From NCBI RefSeq assembly GCF_018861905.1, contig NZ_JAHLDU010000028.1, positions 1 through 40,464 on the forward strand: a DNA stretch of 40,464 bases. Direction: 5' to 3'. Below the pieces are notes generated by a model, which searched no databases, was not told the DNA's origin, and saw only the letters and a list, made by a program, of their open reading frames with translations. The DNA is from Clostridium sp. DSM 17811. GTDB lineage: Bacteria; Bacillota; Clostridia; Clostridiales; Clostridiaceae. Of this stretch, positions 1 to 9,198 are shown one piece after another. Position numbers and translations under genes: made by a program. How positions within the stretch are numbered: position 1 is the first letter of the stretch; the number at the start of each line of letters is the position of its first letter.

Positions 1-243
1 AGCCCCTCTCATTCCTAAGGCTCCATCCTCTAAATCAGCTGCTATCACTACGGATTTAACAAATTGCCCCCTAGTCATAGCATTAGAAACTACCGCTGCA
101 TTCACAATCCCAAGTTGCTTCATCCTAGCAACCCCCCCCGAATAATCAGCAACAGTAACAGCCGAAGCAAAATTCGAACTAATTGTACTTATAAAGAAAG
201 TAAATATTAAAAAAATACTCATAGTAGCCTTTTTAAATTTCAT
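1..243 (-). CDS. N-terminal part of an S-layer-homology (SLH) surface protein, cut by the window edge
   Basis: The reading frame is open from the ATG at 243 to base 1, giving 81 residues. It starts MKFKKATMSIFLIFTFF, a typical Sec signal peptide ending near NFASA. The mature part, with VARMKQLGIVNAA and MTRGQFVKSVVIAA, resembles the first SLH repeat, which usually binds the cell wall through pyruvylated secondary polymer. A ribosome site AAAGGATGGTG lies just before the ATG. The gene follows the cytidylate-kinase-like gene by only 21 bp, so the two may share a transcript. The protein continues outside the window. The SLH call rests on the pattern of one partial repeat. Confidence 0.7.
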   Translation of the reverse strand, partial: MKFKKATMSIFLIFTFFISTISSNFASAVTVADYSGGVARMKQLGIVNAAVVSNAMTRGQFVKSVVIAADLEDGALGMRGA

Positions 244-264
244 TTTACACCATCCTTTTATTAA

Positions 265-909
265 TTAAGAATTATATAATTCTTTCCTTGAATGAATATA
301 TTCTAAAATAATTTTTTCTGTTTCATCAAGTCCTAGTATGCCTGTATCCAGCGACAGATGGTATTGACAAGCATCTTCAAGCTCATGTCCTGTCATTTCA
401 CGTATATATAAATCTCTCATCTTATCGGTAGACTTTACAAGTTTTAGTGACTCTTGTTCTGATATGTTATTAATTTCTCGAATGCGCGACGCCCGATAAG
501 CACTATCTGCATACAGGAAAATACTTACATGACGAGGATGATTCGCAAGTATATATGAAGACCCACGTCCCAATATCACAGCAGATTTCCCCTTATAAGA
601 TTCTAATATCGCCTCTGCCTCGGCATTAAAAATTTGATGATTAGTCACAGGTTTCGAATCTAGAGCAGCGTATGTGCTTGTATCGATATATGCGAAGTAC
701 TGTAATAAAGAATGCCAAAAGGATGTCGGTTTTTCATCCCCTGCTGTTACCTCTTCAGATGATATGTTTAGTTTTCGTGCAGTCATATCAATAATTTGAT
801 GATCAATATACAGCATATTCAATTTTTCTGCAATTCTCTGACCTAAATATGCTCCTCCACTTCCAAATTTATGGTTGATCGTAATTACGAGTGGTATATC
901 ATTAACCAT
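265..909 (-). CDS. Cytidylate-kinase-like family protein
   Basis: A 214-residue soluble protein of the cytidylate-kinase-like P-loop family. The N-terminus has the glycine-rich loop FGSGGAYLG (about residues 15-23) in place of the true CMP kinase motif. A middle segment ILGRGSSYIL followed by VSIFLYADSAYRASRI matches the family's GR..yiL / vfi.A....R pattern, where the arginines contact phosphates. Members are common in clostridia as accessory genes. The substrate is generally unknown, and some may act as nucleotide kinases. The SD AAGGGGG sits 8-10 bases before the ATG. Family assignment is fairly firm; the substrate cannot be inferred. Confidence 0.8.
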   Translation of the reverse strand: MVNDIPLVITINHKFGSGGAYLGQRIAEKLNMLYIDHQIIDMTARKLNISSEEVTAGDEKPTSFWHSLLQYFAYIDTSTYAALDSKPVTNHQIFNAEAEAILESYKGKSAVILGRGSSYILANHPRHVSIFLYADSAYRASRIREINNISEQESLKLVKSTDKMRDLYIREMTGHELEDACQYHLSLDTGILGLDETEKIILEYIHSRKELYNS

Positions 910-948
910 CTTAAAACCCCCTTAACAATATAATCTACATTTATTTAA

Positions 949-2532
949 TTATTCAAGCATATCTGCCATATGCATTTCTTCTTGCATTGAATCAACACTT
1001 TTTACTTTTGGTAGCTGTTTTTTTTCTCTAAGAAATAGGACTAAAACTATTCCAAAAACTATTGCGAGTGAAGTAACAGCAATCGCATATGTTTGTGCAT
1101 CAATATATGCTTGCCTAGCAAGCCCTCCTGCAATAGCAGTAACTGCTGCTACTTTTGCATTAGCAGCTGAGTAACCTGCATTCATGTAGACACCTGTAAG
1201 TGTTTTCATATAATTTACCGCTACTTGATTAAATGGAGTTATTTCATTTGCTAGTTTTGCATAATTAAAACTATTTCTACTTTGTATTAGTGAAGTCATT
1301 ATCGTTACACTTAGAGATGACGTTACCTGCCTTATGGTATTCGAAAGAGCTGATGCTTTTGCAGTTAGATGTGGTGGTATGCAATTCATACCGGCAGTAT
1401 TAACTGGCATCATACATAATCCCATGCCTACACCACGTATAAGATTAAGCATAGTTATAGTCTCCTTACTCATACCCATACTTAAAAAAGTAAAGTTGTA
1501 GGATGCGATGGCTACGATTATAAGACCAGTAATTGTTAACGCCTTTGCACCAAACTTATCAAAAAGTGCCCCACTTATTGGCATCATAATACCAGATGCT
1601 ATAGCACTGGGAAACATAATCATACCTGTCTCCATTGCTGTAAATCCTCGTACATTTTGCAAAAACAGAGGTAATACATACATCCCACCCATCATAGCTA
1701 ATGTAGTAATTATTGATAACCCTTGACTTATAGAAAAATTTAATTCTTTAAATATTCGTAATTCTAACAATGGATTATCATGTGTAAGTTCATTAATAAC
1801 AAAGAAAACCATACCTAAGCATCCTATTGTTATAAGCATTTGAGTTTCTATATTTGACCAATCTATTGTACCCTCACCTAATACGTATAGTAAACTTACA
1901 AGGCTGATAGATATTGAAATAAAGCCTAGGTAGTCAAAAGATATCTTTGGTTTTTTAGGTCCTTTTTTCATTATGGTACCAGCGAGTATTACTCCTGCTA
2001 TCCCTATAGGTACATTTATGTAAAAAAGTAATCTCCAGCTTGTAGTTTGTAGAAGATAGCCGCCGAGTGTTGGACCGATAGCAGGCGCCACCATAGCAGC
2101 TACCCCCCAAATCCCTAAGGCTTTTCCTCGTTCATTCGGTGGGAACAAACTGAAAACGACAGCCATACCTACAGGCATAATCATACCCCCACCTAGTGCT
2201 TGGATAATTCTAAAAATTATCATTGTATTATTGCTCCAAGCTAAACCACATAAAAATGAGCCAACAGAAAACGTTCCAAGTGCAACCATATATATTTGTT
2301 TAAAATCATATCTCTCCATTAAATAACCTGTAAATGGAATAACTACACCAAGTGCTAAAGTATATGCAGTTAATACCCATTTTATCTTGTCCAAATCTAC
2401 ACCAAACACAGACATTAGAGTAGGGACAGCGATATTTACGATACTGCTATCCAATACAGACATAAAAGTTCCGATTATTACTACAAACAGTACAAGCCAC
2501 CTATTCGAGTTATCATTTCCTTTGTTTTCCAT
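949..2532 (-). CDS. DHA2-family (EmrB/QacA type) MFS drug efflux pump
   Basis: A 527-residue membrane protein with about 14 hydrophobic segments, the size and topology of the DHA2 proton antiporters. Family signatures are visible: LDSSIVNIAVPTLM in TM1 (motif D1) and the motif C-like WGVAAMVAPAIGPTLGGYL in TM5, typical of exporters. It is the last gene of the efflux operon, 14 bp after an EmrA-like adaptor. In diderms such pumps work with an EmrA adaptor; here three adaptors precede one pump. The substrate is unknown, probably lipophilic drugs or toxic metabolites. The ribosome site GAGGAAGTGAT precedes the ATG. Likely controlled by the divergent MarR gene. Confidence 0.92.
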   Translation of the reverse strand: MENKGNDNSNRWLVLFVVIIGTFMSVLDSSIVNIAVPTLMSVFGVDLDKIKWVLTAYTLALGVVIPFTGYLMERYDFKQIYMVALGTFSVGSFLCGLAWSNNTMIIFRIIQALGGGMIMPVGMAVVFSLFPPNERGKALGIWGVAAMVAPAIGPTLGGYLLQTTSWRLLFYINVPIGIAGVILAGTIMKKGPKKPKISFDYLGFISISISLVSLLYVLGEGTIDWSNIETQMLITIGCLGMVFFVINELTHDNPLLELRIFKELNFSISQGLSIITTLAMMGGMYVLPLFLQNVRGFTAMETGMIMFPSAIASGIMMPISGALFDKFGAKALTITGLIIVAIASYNFTFLSMGMSKETITMLNLIRGVGMGLCMMPVNTAGMNCIPPHLTAKASALSNTIRQVTSSLSVTIMTSLIQSRNSFNYAKLANEITPFNQVAVNYMKTLTGVYMNAGYSAANAKVAAVTAIAGGLARQAYIDAQTYAIAVTSLAIVFGIVLVLFLREKKQLPKVKSVDSMQEEMHMADMLE

Positions 2533-2546
2533 ATTATATCACTTCC

Positions 2547-3188
2547 TCACTTTATGTGTATTTTTACAGTAGCGTTAGTACCTGTTAATAAACTAACGTC
2601 ATTTTTATTTAACTCAATTTTTACAGGTATTATTCTTGCAACTTTCGTATAAGTTCCACTAGTAGAACTTTGAGTAATTGCAAAAACAGATTCAGATGCT
2701 TGCCCAATTGATTCTACCCTGCCAATAAATTTTTTATTAACATATTCATCTACTGTTACATCAACTGACTGGCCCGGATGTATTTTATTAATTTTTGTTT
2801 CCTCAATGTTAGCTTTTATATATATTTTTTTTGTATCAACAATCAATGCTAATGTGGTTAATTGGCTTCTTGATACATAATCACCTACATGTGAAACCAC
2901 CTTAACTATTGTCCCACTAATTGGCGCTCTTATATTTGCAGCCGCACTGTTAGCATCTATATATCCTAAAATTTGATCTTTAGATATAAGATCTCCTTCT
3001 CTTACCTTGAATTTTAATAGTTTTCCAGTTTCAAGTGGAGTAACTTTAATAAAGTCACCAGTGATTTTAGCATCATCAGTTGATATATAATAGCTATTTT
3101 CGTACCAATAGTGTATGCCAATATATGCCAAAGCTAAAATAAGCACAACTACAACAGAGGATAATAAAAATTTACGTCTACTCTTCAC
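2547..3188 (-). CDS. Short HlyD/EmrA-type membrane-fusion adaptor (second copy)
   Basis: A 213-residue membrane-anchored adaptor starting at a GTG with the site AAGGTAGGTG upstream. One N-terminal membrane helix (about residues 7-27) is followed by YYISTDDAKITGDFIKVTPL, the usual EmrA/HlyD start. Next come a lipoyl-like half motif (VREGDLISKDQILGYIDA, IRAPISGTIVKVVSHVGDYV) and a beta-barrel domain. The long helical hairpin of true EmrA is absent: the two lipoyl halves are joined directly, so the protein is far shorter than classical EmrA (about 390 residues). It is a clear paralogue of the gene at 4850-5500, with similar sequence end to end. Adjacent to the pump gene, it probably couples to it in the membrane. 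Confidence 0.85.
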   Translation of the reverse strand: MKSRRKFLLSSVVVVLILALAYIGIHYWYENSYYISTDDAKITGDFIKVTPLETGKLLKFKVREGDLISKDQILGYIDANSAAANIRAPISGTIVKVVSHVGDYVSRSQLTTLALIVDTKKIYIKANIEETKINKIHPGQSVDVTVDEYVNKKFIGRVESIGQASESVFAITQSSTSGTYTKVARIIPVKIELNKNDVSLLTGTNATVKIHIK

Positions 3189-3250
3189 TTTTACACCTAC
3201 CTTCTTTGCGTATTTCCTTTAAATACTAGGTTATTTGCTTTAATCCTCTT

Positions 3251-4810
3251 CTAATTTGCTGTCGAAGCATAGGTTTGTGTTAAAATTACTTGATCCCCCG
3301 CAACTAGTCCACTTTTAACTTCTACATATTTATCATTTTTAACTCCGAGTTCCACTTCTGTATGTATTCCTTTATTATCTTTTAATAAAACGTAACTGCT
3401 CCCATTGCCATTTGTTATAGCTCCTATTGGAACATATAAAACATTAGGTTTATTAATCACTTGAACACTAGCATTTGAATTCATTCCACCCTTAAACAAA
3501 TTGAAATTGCTTTTAACCCTAATAGTTACTAAATATGAGGTTACCCCATTTAAAGATGTCCCCTTAGACGCAACGGTCTCAACTTCTCCCTTAACTGGTG
3601 TATTTAAGGTACTTGGAATTGAGTCTGCTGTAATACTTGCCAGTTGCCCTGGAACTATTTTAGCTATATCAATTTCGTCCACAGGTATATCAAATTTCAT
3701 ATTATTTTGGTTTAAAACCTCCGACACTTCAACGCCAGCATTTATAGTATCTCCTACTTGAAAATTCACAGTTGATAACACTCCACTAATAGGTGAAGTT
3801 ATTTTATAATAATCTAGCTGTGAGGTCGCTAAATTTATCTGGTCTTGCGTGGTTTCCATTCCAATATTTGTAGTTTCTTGAGCTCTCACAATAGAATCAT
3901 TTTTCATCTGAACAAGAGATGCCCCAGAATCAACTTTTTGATCTTCTTTAACGGAAATAGCTTGAACAGTCCCCCCTGTTTTGCTAATAACCGCTTGCTT
4001 GTTTATATAATTCATACTAGCAGTGTTCGCGCTACTTACGCTTCCCTTAGATGTTTTAACATCTGCACTAGCAGTCATACCGCCAAGTAGAGCACCTGGA
4101 TTATTCATTACAATTTCTACAGTATATATCTGTCCACCTGAAATCGTTGATGATGGTTGGTTGCTTATATACGATACATTTCCATCTACAGCTTGCGTCA
4201 TCGATGTTATATTTACCTTAGCGGCTTGCCCAATTGATATTTGGCCCACATCTTTTGCATTAAAGGAAAGTAACACCTTAAGCTTTGAAGTATCTGTAAT
4301 CGTAAGAACTACACCACCTGCCGCTACTGTATCACCCACATTTACAGCAATACTTTTCACCTGTCCACTAAATGGTGCACTGATTGATAAGTCTGAAACA
4401 GCTTCTTTACTCGCATCGCCGGTTACCTCACTTTGTTTAAGCCCTTGCTTCACAATATCTACAGAAGTCTTAGCATCTTTATCATCAAGTTCATATATAA
4501 CGTCTCCCGATTTAACTTTGTCTCCCACTTTAAAGTTTACTTTTGTGATTTTGCCACCAACTCTTGAATTAATTTTATTGCTTTTAGTAAAATATATAGG
4601 TCCTGCCCCTTCAACCTGAGTTGTTATATTTCCTTTTTTTACAGTTTCAGTTTTCTGATCAGATGCCTTTGCTGAACTAGCTAATTTACTACTAAACGCT
4701 GTATTCTTTACTATCACGACCACAACAAAAACTACTATTACAACCCCTGCTATTTTTAGGAACTTATTTTTAAGTCCCTTATTTATCATATCTTTTAACT
4801 CAAATTTCAA
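3251..4810 (-). CDS. Large membrane-fusion adaptor (YknX/MacA-like) with duplicated domains
   Basis: A 519-residue adaptor starting at TTG with SD AAGGTGA. One N-terminal membrane helix (about 17-38) anchors an extracytoplasmic part that contains two successive lipoyl/beta-barrel blocks. The first holds VNFKVGDKVKSGDVIYELDD and APFSGQVKSIAVNVGDTV. The second holds SPISGVLSTVNFQVGDTI and ends with the membrane-proximal motif VPIGAITNGNGSSYVLL. Such YknX/MacA-like proteins normally partner an ABC exporter (MacB/YknYZ), but no ABC gene is present here. It lies between two short EmrA-like adaptors in the same operon, suggesting it works with the MFS pump, which would be unusual. Family call firm; partner uncertain. 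Confidence 0.85.
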   Translation of the reverse strand: MKFELKDMINKGLKNKFLKIAGVVIVVFVVVVIVKNTAFSSKLASSAKASDQKTETVKKGNITTQVEGAGPIYFTKSNKINSRVGGKITKVNFKVGDKVKSGDVIYELDDKDAKTSVDIVKQGLKQSEVTGDASKEAVSDLSISAPFSGQVKSIAVNVGDTVAAGGVVLTITDTSKLKVLLSFNAKDVGQISIGQAAKVNITSMTQAVDGNVSYISNQPSSTISGGQIYTVEIVMNNPGALLGGMTASADVKTSKGSVSSANTASMNYINKQAVISKTGGTVQAISVKEDQKVDSGASLVQMKNDSIVRAQETTNIGMETTQDQINLATSQLDYYKITSPISGVLSTVNFQVGDTINAGVEVSEVLNQNNMKFDIPVDEIDIAKIVPGQLASITADSIPSTLNTPVKGEVETVASKGTSLNGVTSYLVTIRVKSNFNLFKGGMNSNASVQVINKPNVLYVPIGAITNGNGSSYVLLKDNKGIHTEVELGVKNDKYVEVKSGLVAGDQVILTQTYASTAN

Positions 4811-4849
4811 TAATATTCACCTTCCAATCATTTAATTAAACTTAAAATT

Positions 4850-5500
4850 TTACTTTATATGAATTTTTACAATTGCATTTGTACCTGGTAATAATTTAGT
4901 ATCAGAATTATTAATTTCAATTTTTACTTGTACTCTTTCTACAACTTTTGTAAATGTACCACTTGTTTGAGCTGGAAGAATTGAAAAAGCATTATTTGAT
5001 GCTTGTGAAATTGAACTCACTTTGCCAGTAAATTTCTTCCCCTTAAATTGATCTATAGATATATCAACTGCTTGGCCTATCTTTACTTTAGCAATATCCG
5101 TTTCATCGATATTAGCAATTAAATAAATTTTATGAGGATCCATTATTAGAGCAAGTGTAGGCGATGTTGCACTTGATTCGTATTCTCCAACGAGTGCACT
5201 TTTCGAAGCAACTATTCCACTAATTGGTGCTCTTATATTAGATGCCGCACCACTATCGACGCCAGCATCTAACCTTCCAATTAGCTGATCCTTAACTACA
5301 TAATCCCCTTCCTTAACATTGAATTCTAAAAGCTTTCCAGAAGTGAGAGGTGTTACTTTTATAAAATCAGCGACTAATTCTACGTTATCCGTTGATAAAT
5401 AGTGGGTATAATTATACCAAAAATGTGCACCTATAGACCCACCCACCACTAGAACTAGGCCCAAACCAACTGTTAATAATACTTTAAATTTACCCTTCAT
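4850..5500 (-). CDS. Short HlyD/EmrA-type membrane-fusion adaptor (first copy)
   Basis: First gene of the efflux operon; 216 residues from the ATG at 5500. That start has GGGTAGGTG at proper spacing; an upstream in-frame GTG at 5509 lies inside that ribosome site and is less likely. An N-terminal membrane helix is followed by HYLSTDNVELVADFIKVTPL, lipoyl-like halves (VKEGDYVVKDQLIGRLDAG, IRAPISGIVASKSALVGEY) and a beta-barrel ending PGTNAIVKIHIK. As in its paralogue at 2547-3188, the coiled-coil hairpin is missing. The leader is short and carries a strong promoter and a probable MarR site. Role inferred: membrane-side adaptor for the MFS pump. Confidence 0.85.
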   Translation of the reverse strand: MKGKFKVLLTVGLGLVLVVGGSIGAHFWYNYTHYLSTDNVELVADFIKVTPLTSGKLLEFNVKEGDYVVKDQLIGRLDAGVDSGAASNIRAPISGIVASKSALVGEYESSATSPTLALIMDPHKIYLIANIDETDIAKVKIGQAVDISIDQFKGKKFTGKVSSISQASNNAFSILPAQTSGTFTKVVERVQVKIEINNSDTKLLPGTNAIVKIHIK

Positions 5501-5552
5501 TTTGTACACCTACCCTCTAAATCTAAATACGTCTTGTTACGACGCGTCATCG

Positions 5553-5705
5553 TGCAACTTATTTTACTCCCACATTATTAAAATGTCAACACGAAATTAC
5601 TTATTTGGTTTTTATTTCTTATTTGCTAATAGTAATCTTTTAGTAGTAATACATACCTTGACTAGATGATTGCAACCTTGTATTATTGATTGTGATGCAA
5701 CTTAT
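5553..5705. promoter_or_regulatory. Two copies of TGCAACTTAT at the divergent efflux/marR promoters
   Basis: The 10-mer TGCAACTTAT occurs at 5553-5562 and 5696-5705. The first overlaps the -10 and start of the efflux promoter. The second overlaps a -10 (TATAAT, 5703-5708) that can serve marR, with TTGTAT at 5678-5683 as -35 (19-base spacer). A weaker third copy, TGCAACCTTGTAT, begins at 5671. One protein binding both would repress the pump operon and itself, as MarR regulators commonly do. The motif is not a clear palindrome, so the assignment as a MarR site is inference. Confidence 0.5.
5561..5589 (-). promoter_or_regulatory. Sigma-A promoter of the efflux operon
   Basis: Read on the minus strand: TTGACA (5584-5589), a 17-base spacer, then TAAAAT (5561-5566). 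This is a near-consensus promoter pointing at the first adaptor gene, with the start of transcription expected around 5553. The motif TGCAACTTAT (5553-5562) overlaps the -10 and start point, the right place for a repressor. Confidence 0.75.
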
Positions 5706-5745
5706 AATTTAAAACTGTACTAATATTAGTTATCAGGAGGAAACA

Positions 5746-6195
5746 ATGATGGATATTAACGATAATGAATTTGTAGAAAAGTTTATTGTAGATAGTGTTC
5801 GTTTAATAAAAAAAACTTCAGACACTTTCACAAAATCAGTAACCTTAAACGGTGGTTTTACAATTCCACAACTAAACGTTATGAGAGAATTAGTTACAGA
5901 AGATGGTTTAAGCCTTAAAGAACTTAGTAAAAGATTAAACTTATCCCATAGTACAGTTTCAGGAATTATCGATAGATTAGAAACTCGTGGAACTGTAATT
6001 CGTAGGCAAGATACTTGTGATGGGCGATTTACACGGATTTTCATGTCAGAAAAAGCAAATAATTATATTAAAAATACAATGAACAAAATGTATACACCAT
6101 TCATTAATGCTATACAAAATGCTTTACCTGAAGAAAAAACAAAGATACTTGAGGGACTTTCAATATTCTGCCGTCTACTTAAAAAATCGAAATAA
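5746..6195 (+). CDS. MarR-family transcriptional regulator
   Basis: A 149-residue winged-helix protein. The recognition helix and wing are seen in LSHSTVSGIIDRLETRGTVI (about residues 66-85), followed by an acidic/arginine wing turn (RRQDTCDGRFTRI), the standard MarR fold. It is divergently placed from the efflux operon and has an AGGAGG site 5 bases before the ATG at 5746 (a second ATG at 5749 is equally possible). By analogy with other MarR-pump pairs it probably represses the pump operon and itself until a ligand binds; the ligand is unknown. A 17-bp terminator hairpin begins right after the stop. Confidence 0.9.
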   Translation: MMDINDNEFVEKFIVDSVRLIKKTSDTFTKSVTLNGGFTIPQLNVMRELVTEDGLSLKELSKRLNLSHSTVSGIIDRLETRGTVIRRQDTCDGRFTRIFMSEKANNYIKNTMNKMYTPFINAIQNALPEEKTKILEGLSIFCRLLKKSK

Positions 6196-6196
6196 T

Positions 6197-6240
6197 AAAG
6201 AGTATAAATTTCTAAAAGAAATTTATACTCTTTATTATTT
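6197..6240. terminator. Bidirectional terminator between marR and the chemoreceptor gene
   Basis: A perfect 17-bp stem, 6197-6213 with 6217-6233, and a 3-base loop, starting 2 bases after the marR stop. A T-rich tail (TTATTATTTT) follows on the plus strand, and an A-rich stretch before it gives a T-rich tail on the minus strand, so it can stop transcription from both convergent genes. Confidence 0.85.
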
Positions 6241-6283
6241 TAGTTCTTATACTTTTGACCTCTACTTGATTTAGCTCTATTAC

Positions 6284-8362
6284 TTATTCAAATTTAAACA
6301 TTTCAAGTTTCCCTTCAAGTTCTTCAATTAATACTATAAGATTATTAGCGTGGTTACTAACTTCTTCTGAGGAAGCAGATTGTTCTTCCATAGAAGCAAC
6401 TATCTGCTCTGTAGAAGCAGAAGTTTCTTGTGCAACTTCTGATATACCATCTATCATTGTAACCACATTATCCTTATCTCCAGTAGTTTTCTTTATGCCT
6501 TGAAGTTCTTCTTTAACCTGGGACAATACCTCATCAATCGAAGAGGTGATCTCTTGCATTGATATATTTATATTTGTTACAGCTTCCTTTTGAATTTGAT
6601 TAATTCCATTGGTTTTATTCATAAATTCAACTGCAGAGCTTGTATCAGTTATTATGCTATCAATAATTTCTTTAATACTTAATGACGAATCTTTAGATTT
6701 TTCAGCAAGTTCCTTTACTTCCTCTGCAACTACTGCAAACCCTTTTCCTGCCTCACCTGCTCTCGCAGCCTCAATAGAAGCATTTAATGATAAAAGATTA
6801 GTTTGCTCTGAAATATCCGCTATAACATTTGTAACTTCTGCTATATTATTTGATTTTTTATTTAATTTGCTAATAATTCCAGAAACCATTCCGAGGGACG
6901 TTTCAAGTTTTGCATATGAACCTTCTAGGGTTCTAACATCATTATTACCTTTGCCAATATCATTTGTAGTCTTATTTAATAAGTTTTCTATTAAATTTGA
7001 TTTATCACTTATTGTTTCAATTTCATGTCCAAGACTTACGATAGCTGTCGCTCCATCCTCAATCTGTTGGGTTTGTCCTTGTGTTCCAGAAGATATCTCT
7101 CCTATAGACTTTGTTACCTCCCCAATTGCTAAACTATTTTGTTTTGATATAGTAATTAAACTACTCGCCGTTTCTTGTACCGCTTTAAATTTTTGGTTTA
7201 ACTCCGAAATTAAAGAGTTTAGATTCCTTGTCATATCATTAAAGTCATTTGATAAATCTTCTAATTCATCGCCTGAGTTTATATCTAATAATATTGTCAA
7301 ATCACCCTTTGCTGTTTTATTAACTACATCTTTAATATGTTTTATACCTTTTACCAATTTATCACTTGTTAGAAAAGCTAATAGAACTACTAGTATCAAT
7401 GTCACAACTAAAACTATAATACTTAACCTAACTAGATAACTTATTTTATTTTTAACTATTGATTCAGGCTTTAATGAAATCATCTTCCAATTTAACCCTT
7501 CTATCGTTGAATAAGATGCATCGTAAGTGGTGCCTGCTATAGTTGCCTTAGTTGTTCCATTCTTATCGCTATAAACCTTATCAGCCCAAGAATATTGTTT
7601 GCTAAAATCTTTTTTATTTGCTAGAATATCTTCAATTCCTTTATCATCATATTTTTCTGAAAAACTTGGAGCTACATTTTTACCCATTTGAGTAAATAGT
7701 GAAGAACTTATTAGAGTTCCCTTGTTATCAAGGAAAATTAATTTATTACTATTTCCTTTTTCAAGGGTTGTCCTAACATCCCCCATTGATGTTAAACTAA
7801 TATCATATCCTAAAGCTCCTATGAATTTCCCATTTTGTTTTACAGGATAAGTAATAGAAATCATCATTTCCTTTGTTCCACCTTTATCCTTGTAAACATC
7901 AAACCATACTATATCCCCTTTTGCTTTTGTATCTTTAAAAGCTTTTAAATCTCGTGCCACGCCTGGATAAGGATTCCAAGGAAATATGTCCATGAATCCT
8001 GTTTTCGCACTAATATAATATGTATCAACAAGAGCTTTATCATTATTCTGTGCATTCCTAAGTATATTTGTTATCATAACATTTTTATCTTTGCCGTTAT
8101 CCACGGTTCCAATTCCACTTGCTACTTCCTTAATAGAAGATTCGTATTTTGATAAATATGTATTTATATTTTGACCTGAACTTTGTGCAATGCTAGAATT
8201 TTGTTCCTCCGTTGAAGTTTTTATTTGTTTATACGAATATGTTATAAAAGTTCCTGCAAGTACACAGGAAGCCACTAGCGTTGTTACACTCATTGATAAT
8301 ATAAATTTCTTTTTTATTGACGTTCTTTTTACTCCTTTTTCTTTTGCTCTTTTTTGTTTCAT
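6284..8362 (-). CDS. Methyl-accepting chemotaxis protein with dCache sensor
   Basis: A 692-residue transmembrane chemoreceptor. A basic cytoplasmic tail (residues 1-17) precedes TM1 (about 18-42). A long extracellular double-Cache-type region (about 45-300, with [19 protein letters not shown]) follows, then TM2 (about 306-330), a HAMP domain, and a long methylation/signalling coiled coil. The conserved hairpin tip is present: [20 protein letters not shown] then [20 protein letters not shown]. dCache domains usually bind small molecules such as amino acids directly; the ligand cannot be read from sequence. No C-terminal CheR-binding pentapeptide is seen. No other chemotaxis genes lie nearby. 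Confidence 0.93.
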   Translation of the reverse strand: MKQKRAKEKGVKRTSIKKKFILSMSVTTLVASCVLAGTFITYSYKQIKTSTEEQNSSIAQSSGQNINTYLSKYESSIKEVASGIGTVDNGKDKNVMITNILRNAQNNDKALVDTYYISAKTGFMDIFPWNPYPGVARDLKAFKDTKAKGDIVWFDVYKDKGGTKEMMISITYPVKQNGKFIGALGYDISLTSMGDVRTTLEKGNSNKLIFLDNKGTLISSSLFTQMGKNVAPSFSEKYDDKGIEDILANKKDFSKQYSWADKVYSDKNGTTKATIAGTTYDASYSTIEGLNWKMISLKPESIVKNKISYLVRLSIIVLVVTLILVVLLAFLTSDKLVKGIKHIKDVVNKTAKGDLTILLDINSGDELEDLSNDFNDMTRNLNSLISELNQKFKAVQETASSLITISKQNSLAIGEVTKSIGEISSGTQGQTQQIEDGATAIVSLGHEIETISDKSNLIENLLNKTTNDIGKGNNDVRTLEGSYAKLETSLGMVSGIISKLNKKSNNIAEVTNVIADISEQTNLLSLNASIEAARAGEAGKGFAVVAEEVKELAEKSKDSSLSIKEIIDSIITDTSSAVEFMNKTNGINQIQKEAVTNINISMQEITSSIDEVLSQVKEELQGIKKTTGDKDNVVTMIDGISEVAQETSASTEQIVASMEEQSASSEEVSNHANNLIVLIEELEGKLEMFKFE

Positions 8363-8633
8363 AAATTTTAGCCCCCTACAATTTTGGGCTATGTTTAAAA
8401 TAATATTAATAATATGAAAATTTCCCCATTAATTTCTTCATCTATTATAATTACATGATTGTAAATTTATACCATGATACTTAGCTTAAACATAACCTGT
8501 TTATTTTGTTTTTCAAACATTTTTTCCAATTATTACATTCAATCCCTTATTGAATATATATCCATCTTAATCATCATATGTTATTATTCATTAATATTAC
8601 TAAGATTTTTAACCATTGTCAAATTTTTATCAG
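8363..8633. other. AT-rich gap upstream of the chemoreceptor gene
   Basis: Holds the chemoreceptor 5' region: on the minus strand a TATAAT (8444-8449) could be its -10, without a convincing -35, and TAGGGGGC is the likely ribosome site. The rest is low-complexity AT sequence. I see no further gene. Confidence 0.4.
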
Positions 8634-8680
8634 AAAAAAGAAGTACAAATTTCCATAAGAAACTTGTACTTCTTTTTTTT
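8634..8680 (-). terminator. Terminator of the small membrane-protein gene
   Basis: Inverted repeat around AAGAAGTACAA / TTGTACTTCTT with a short loop near 8654-8658. Read on the minus strand it begins right at the stop of the gene at 8679-9050 and ends in a run of T. It is A/T-flanked on both sides. Confidence 0.8.
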
Positions 8681-9050
8681 ACTTTTTATTATTCTTAACT
8701 CTGTTTGGTTTAGCCTTAGGCCTCATAACTATATCCTTTTTTTTATCTTTTCCATAACCAGTATTCGTATAATTTGATCTAGAAATGTTTTTTCTTTTCA
8801 TAAATCCTGATAAATCCATAAACCATAAAGCAAAAATAACAAATACTCCTGGTATTACATATTTAGATACAAAGATCGGCATGGTTGGCCAGAAGATTAC
8901 AGGAGCTATAAAAAATACTATAGCTATTGCAAGCACTACCCACTTACTAATTTTTATTTTACTAAGTAAATAAGTTTTTAAAACATAATATATTATAAAA
9001 ACAACAATTGTTAATGCTATCATACTAAGTATTTGCATGGCCATATTCAT
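8679..9050 (-). CDS. Small membrane protein of unknown function
   Basis: A 123-residue protein that I do not recognise as a named family. It has three hydrophobic segments (about residues 5-25, 38-55 and 60-80), including IAPVIFWPTMPIFVSKYVIP. A strongly basic hydrophilic C-terminal tail of about 40 residues rich in Lys/Arg/Asn ends KPNRVKNNKK. The positive tail is expected to be cytoplasmic and could bind nucleic acid or phospholipid, but that is speculation. SD AAAGGTGGG precedes the ATG. It is monocistronic, with its own terminator starting at the stop codon. Confidence 0.75.
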   Translation of the reverse strand: MNMAMQILSMIALTIVVFIIYYVLKTYLLSKIKISKWVVLAIAIVFFIAPVIFWPTMPIFVSKYVIPGVFVIFALWFMDLSGFMKRKNISRSNYTNTGYGKDKKKDIVMRPKAKPNRVKNNKK

Positions 9051-9162
9051 ATTTATCCCACCTTTTCTATAAATGAATGTATATTATACATTATCAAACA
9101 TTTTCTACAATATATCAATAGTTTATGCATTAATTTATATAATTATATTTGTATAATTATGT

Positions 9163-9191
9163 TTGTATTAAAAATAAATTTATGCTAAAAT
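9163..9191 (+). promoter_or_regulatory. Probable promoter of the panBCD operon
   Basis: TTGTAT (9163-9168), 17-base spacer, TAAAAT (9186-9191), preceded by TGC in the extended -10 position. If used, transcription starts near 9198, leaving a leader of about 345 nt before panB. Confidence 0.55.
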
Positions 9192-9198
9192 ATTTTTG

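Noticed and set aside
8474-8698. 74-codon hydrophobic frame
   Set aside because: Runs through the terminator of the convergent gene, and has no ribosome site.
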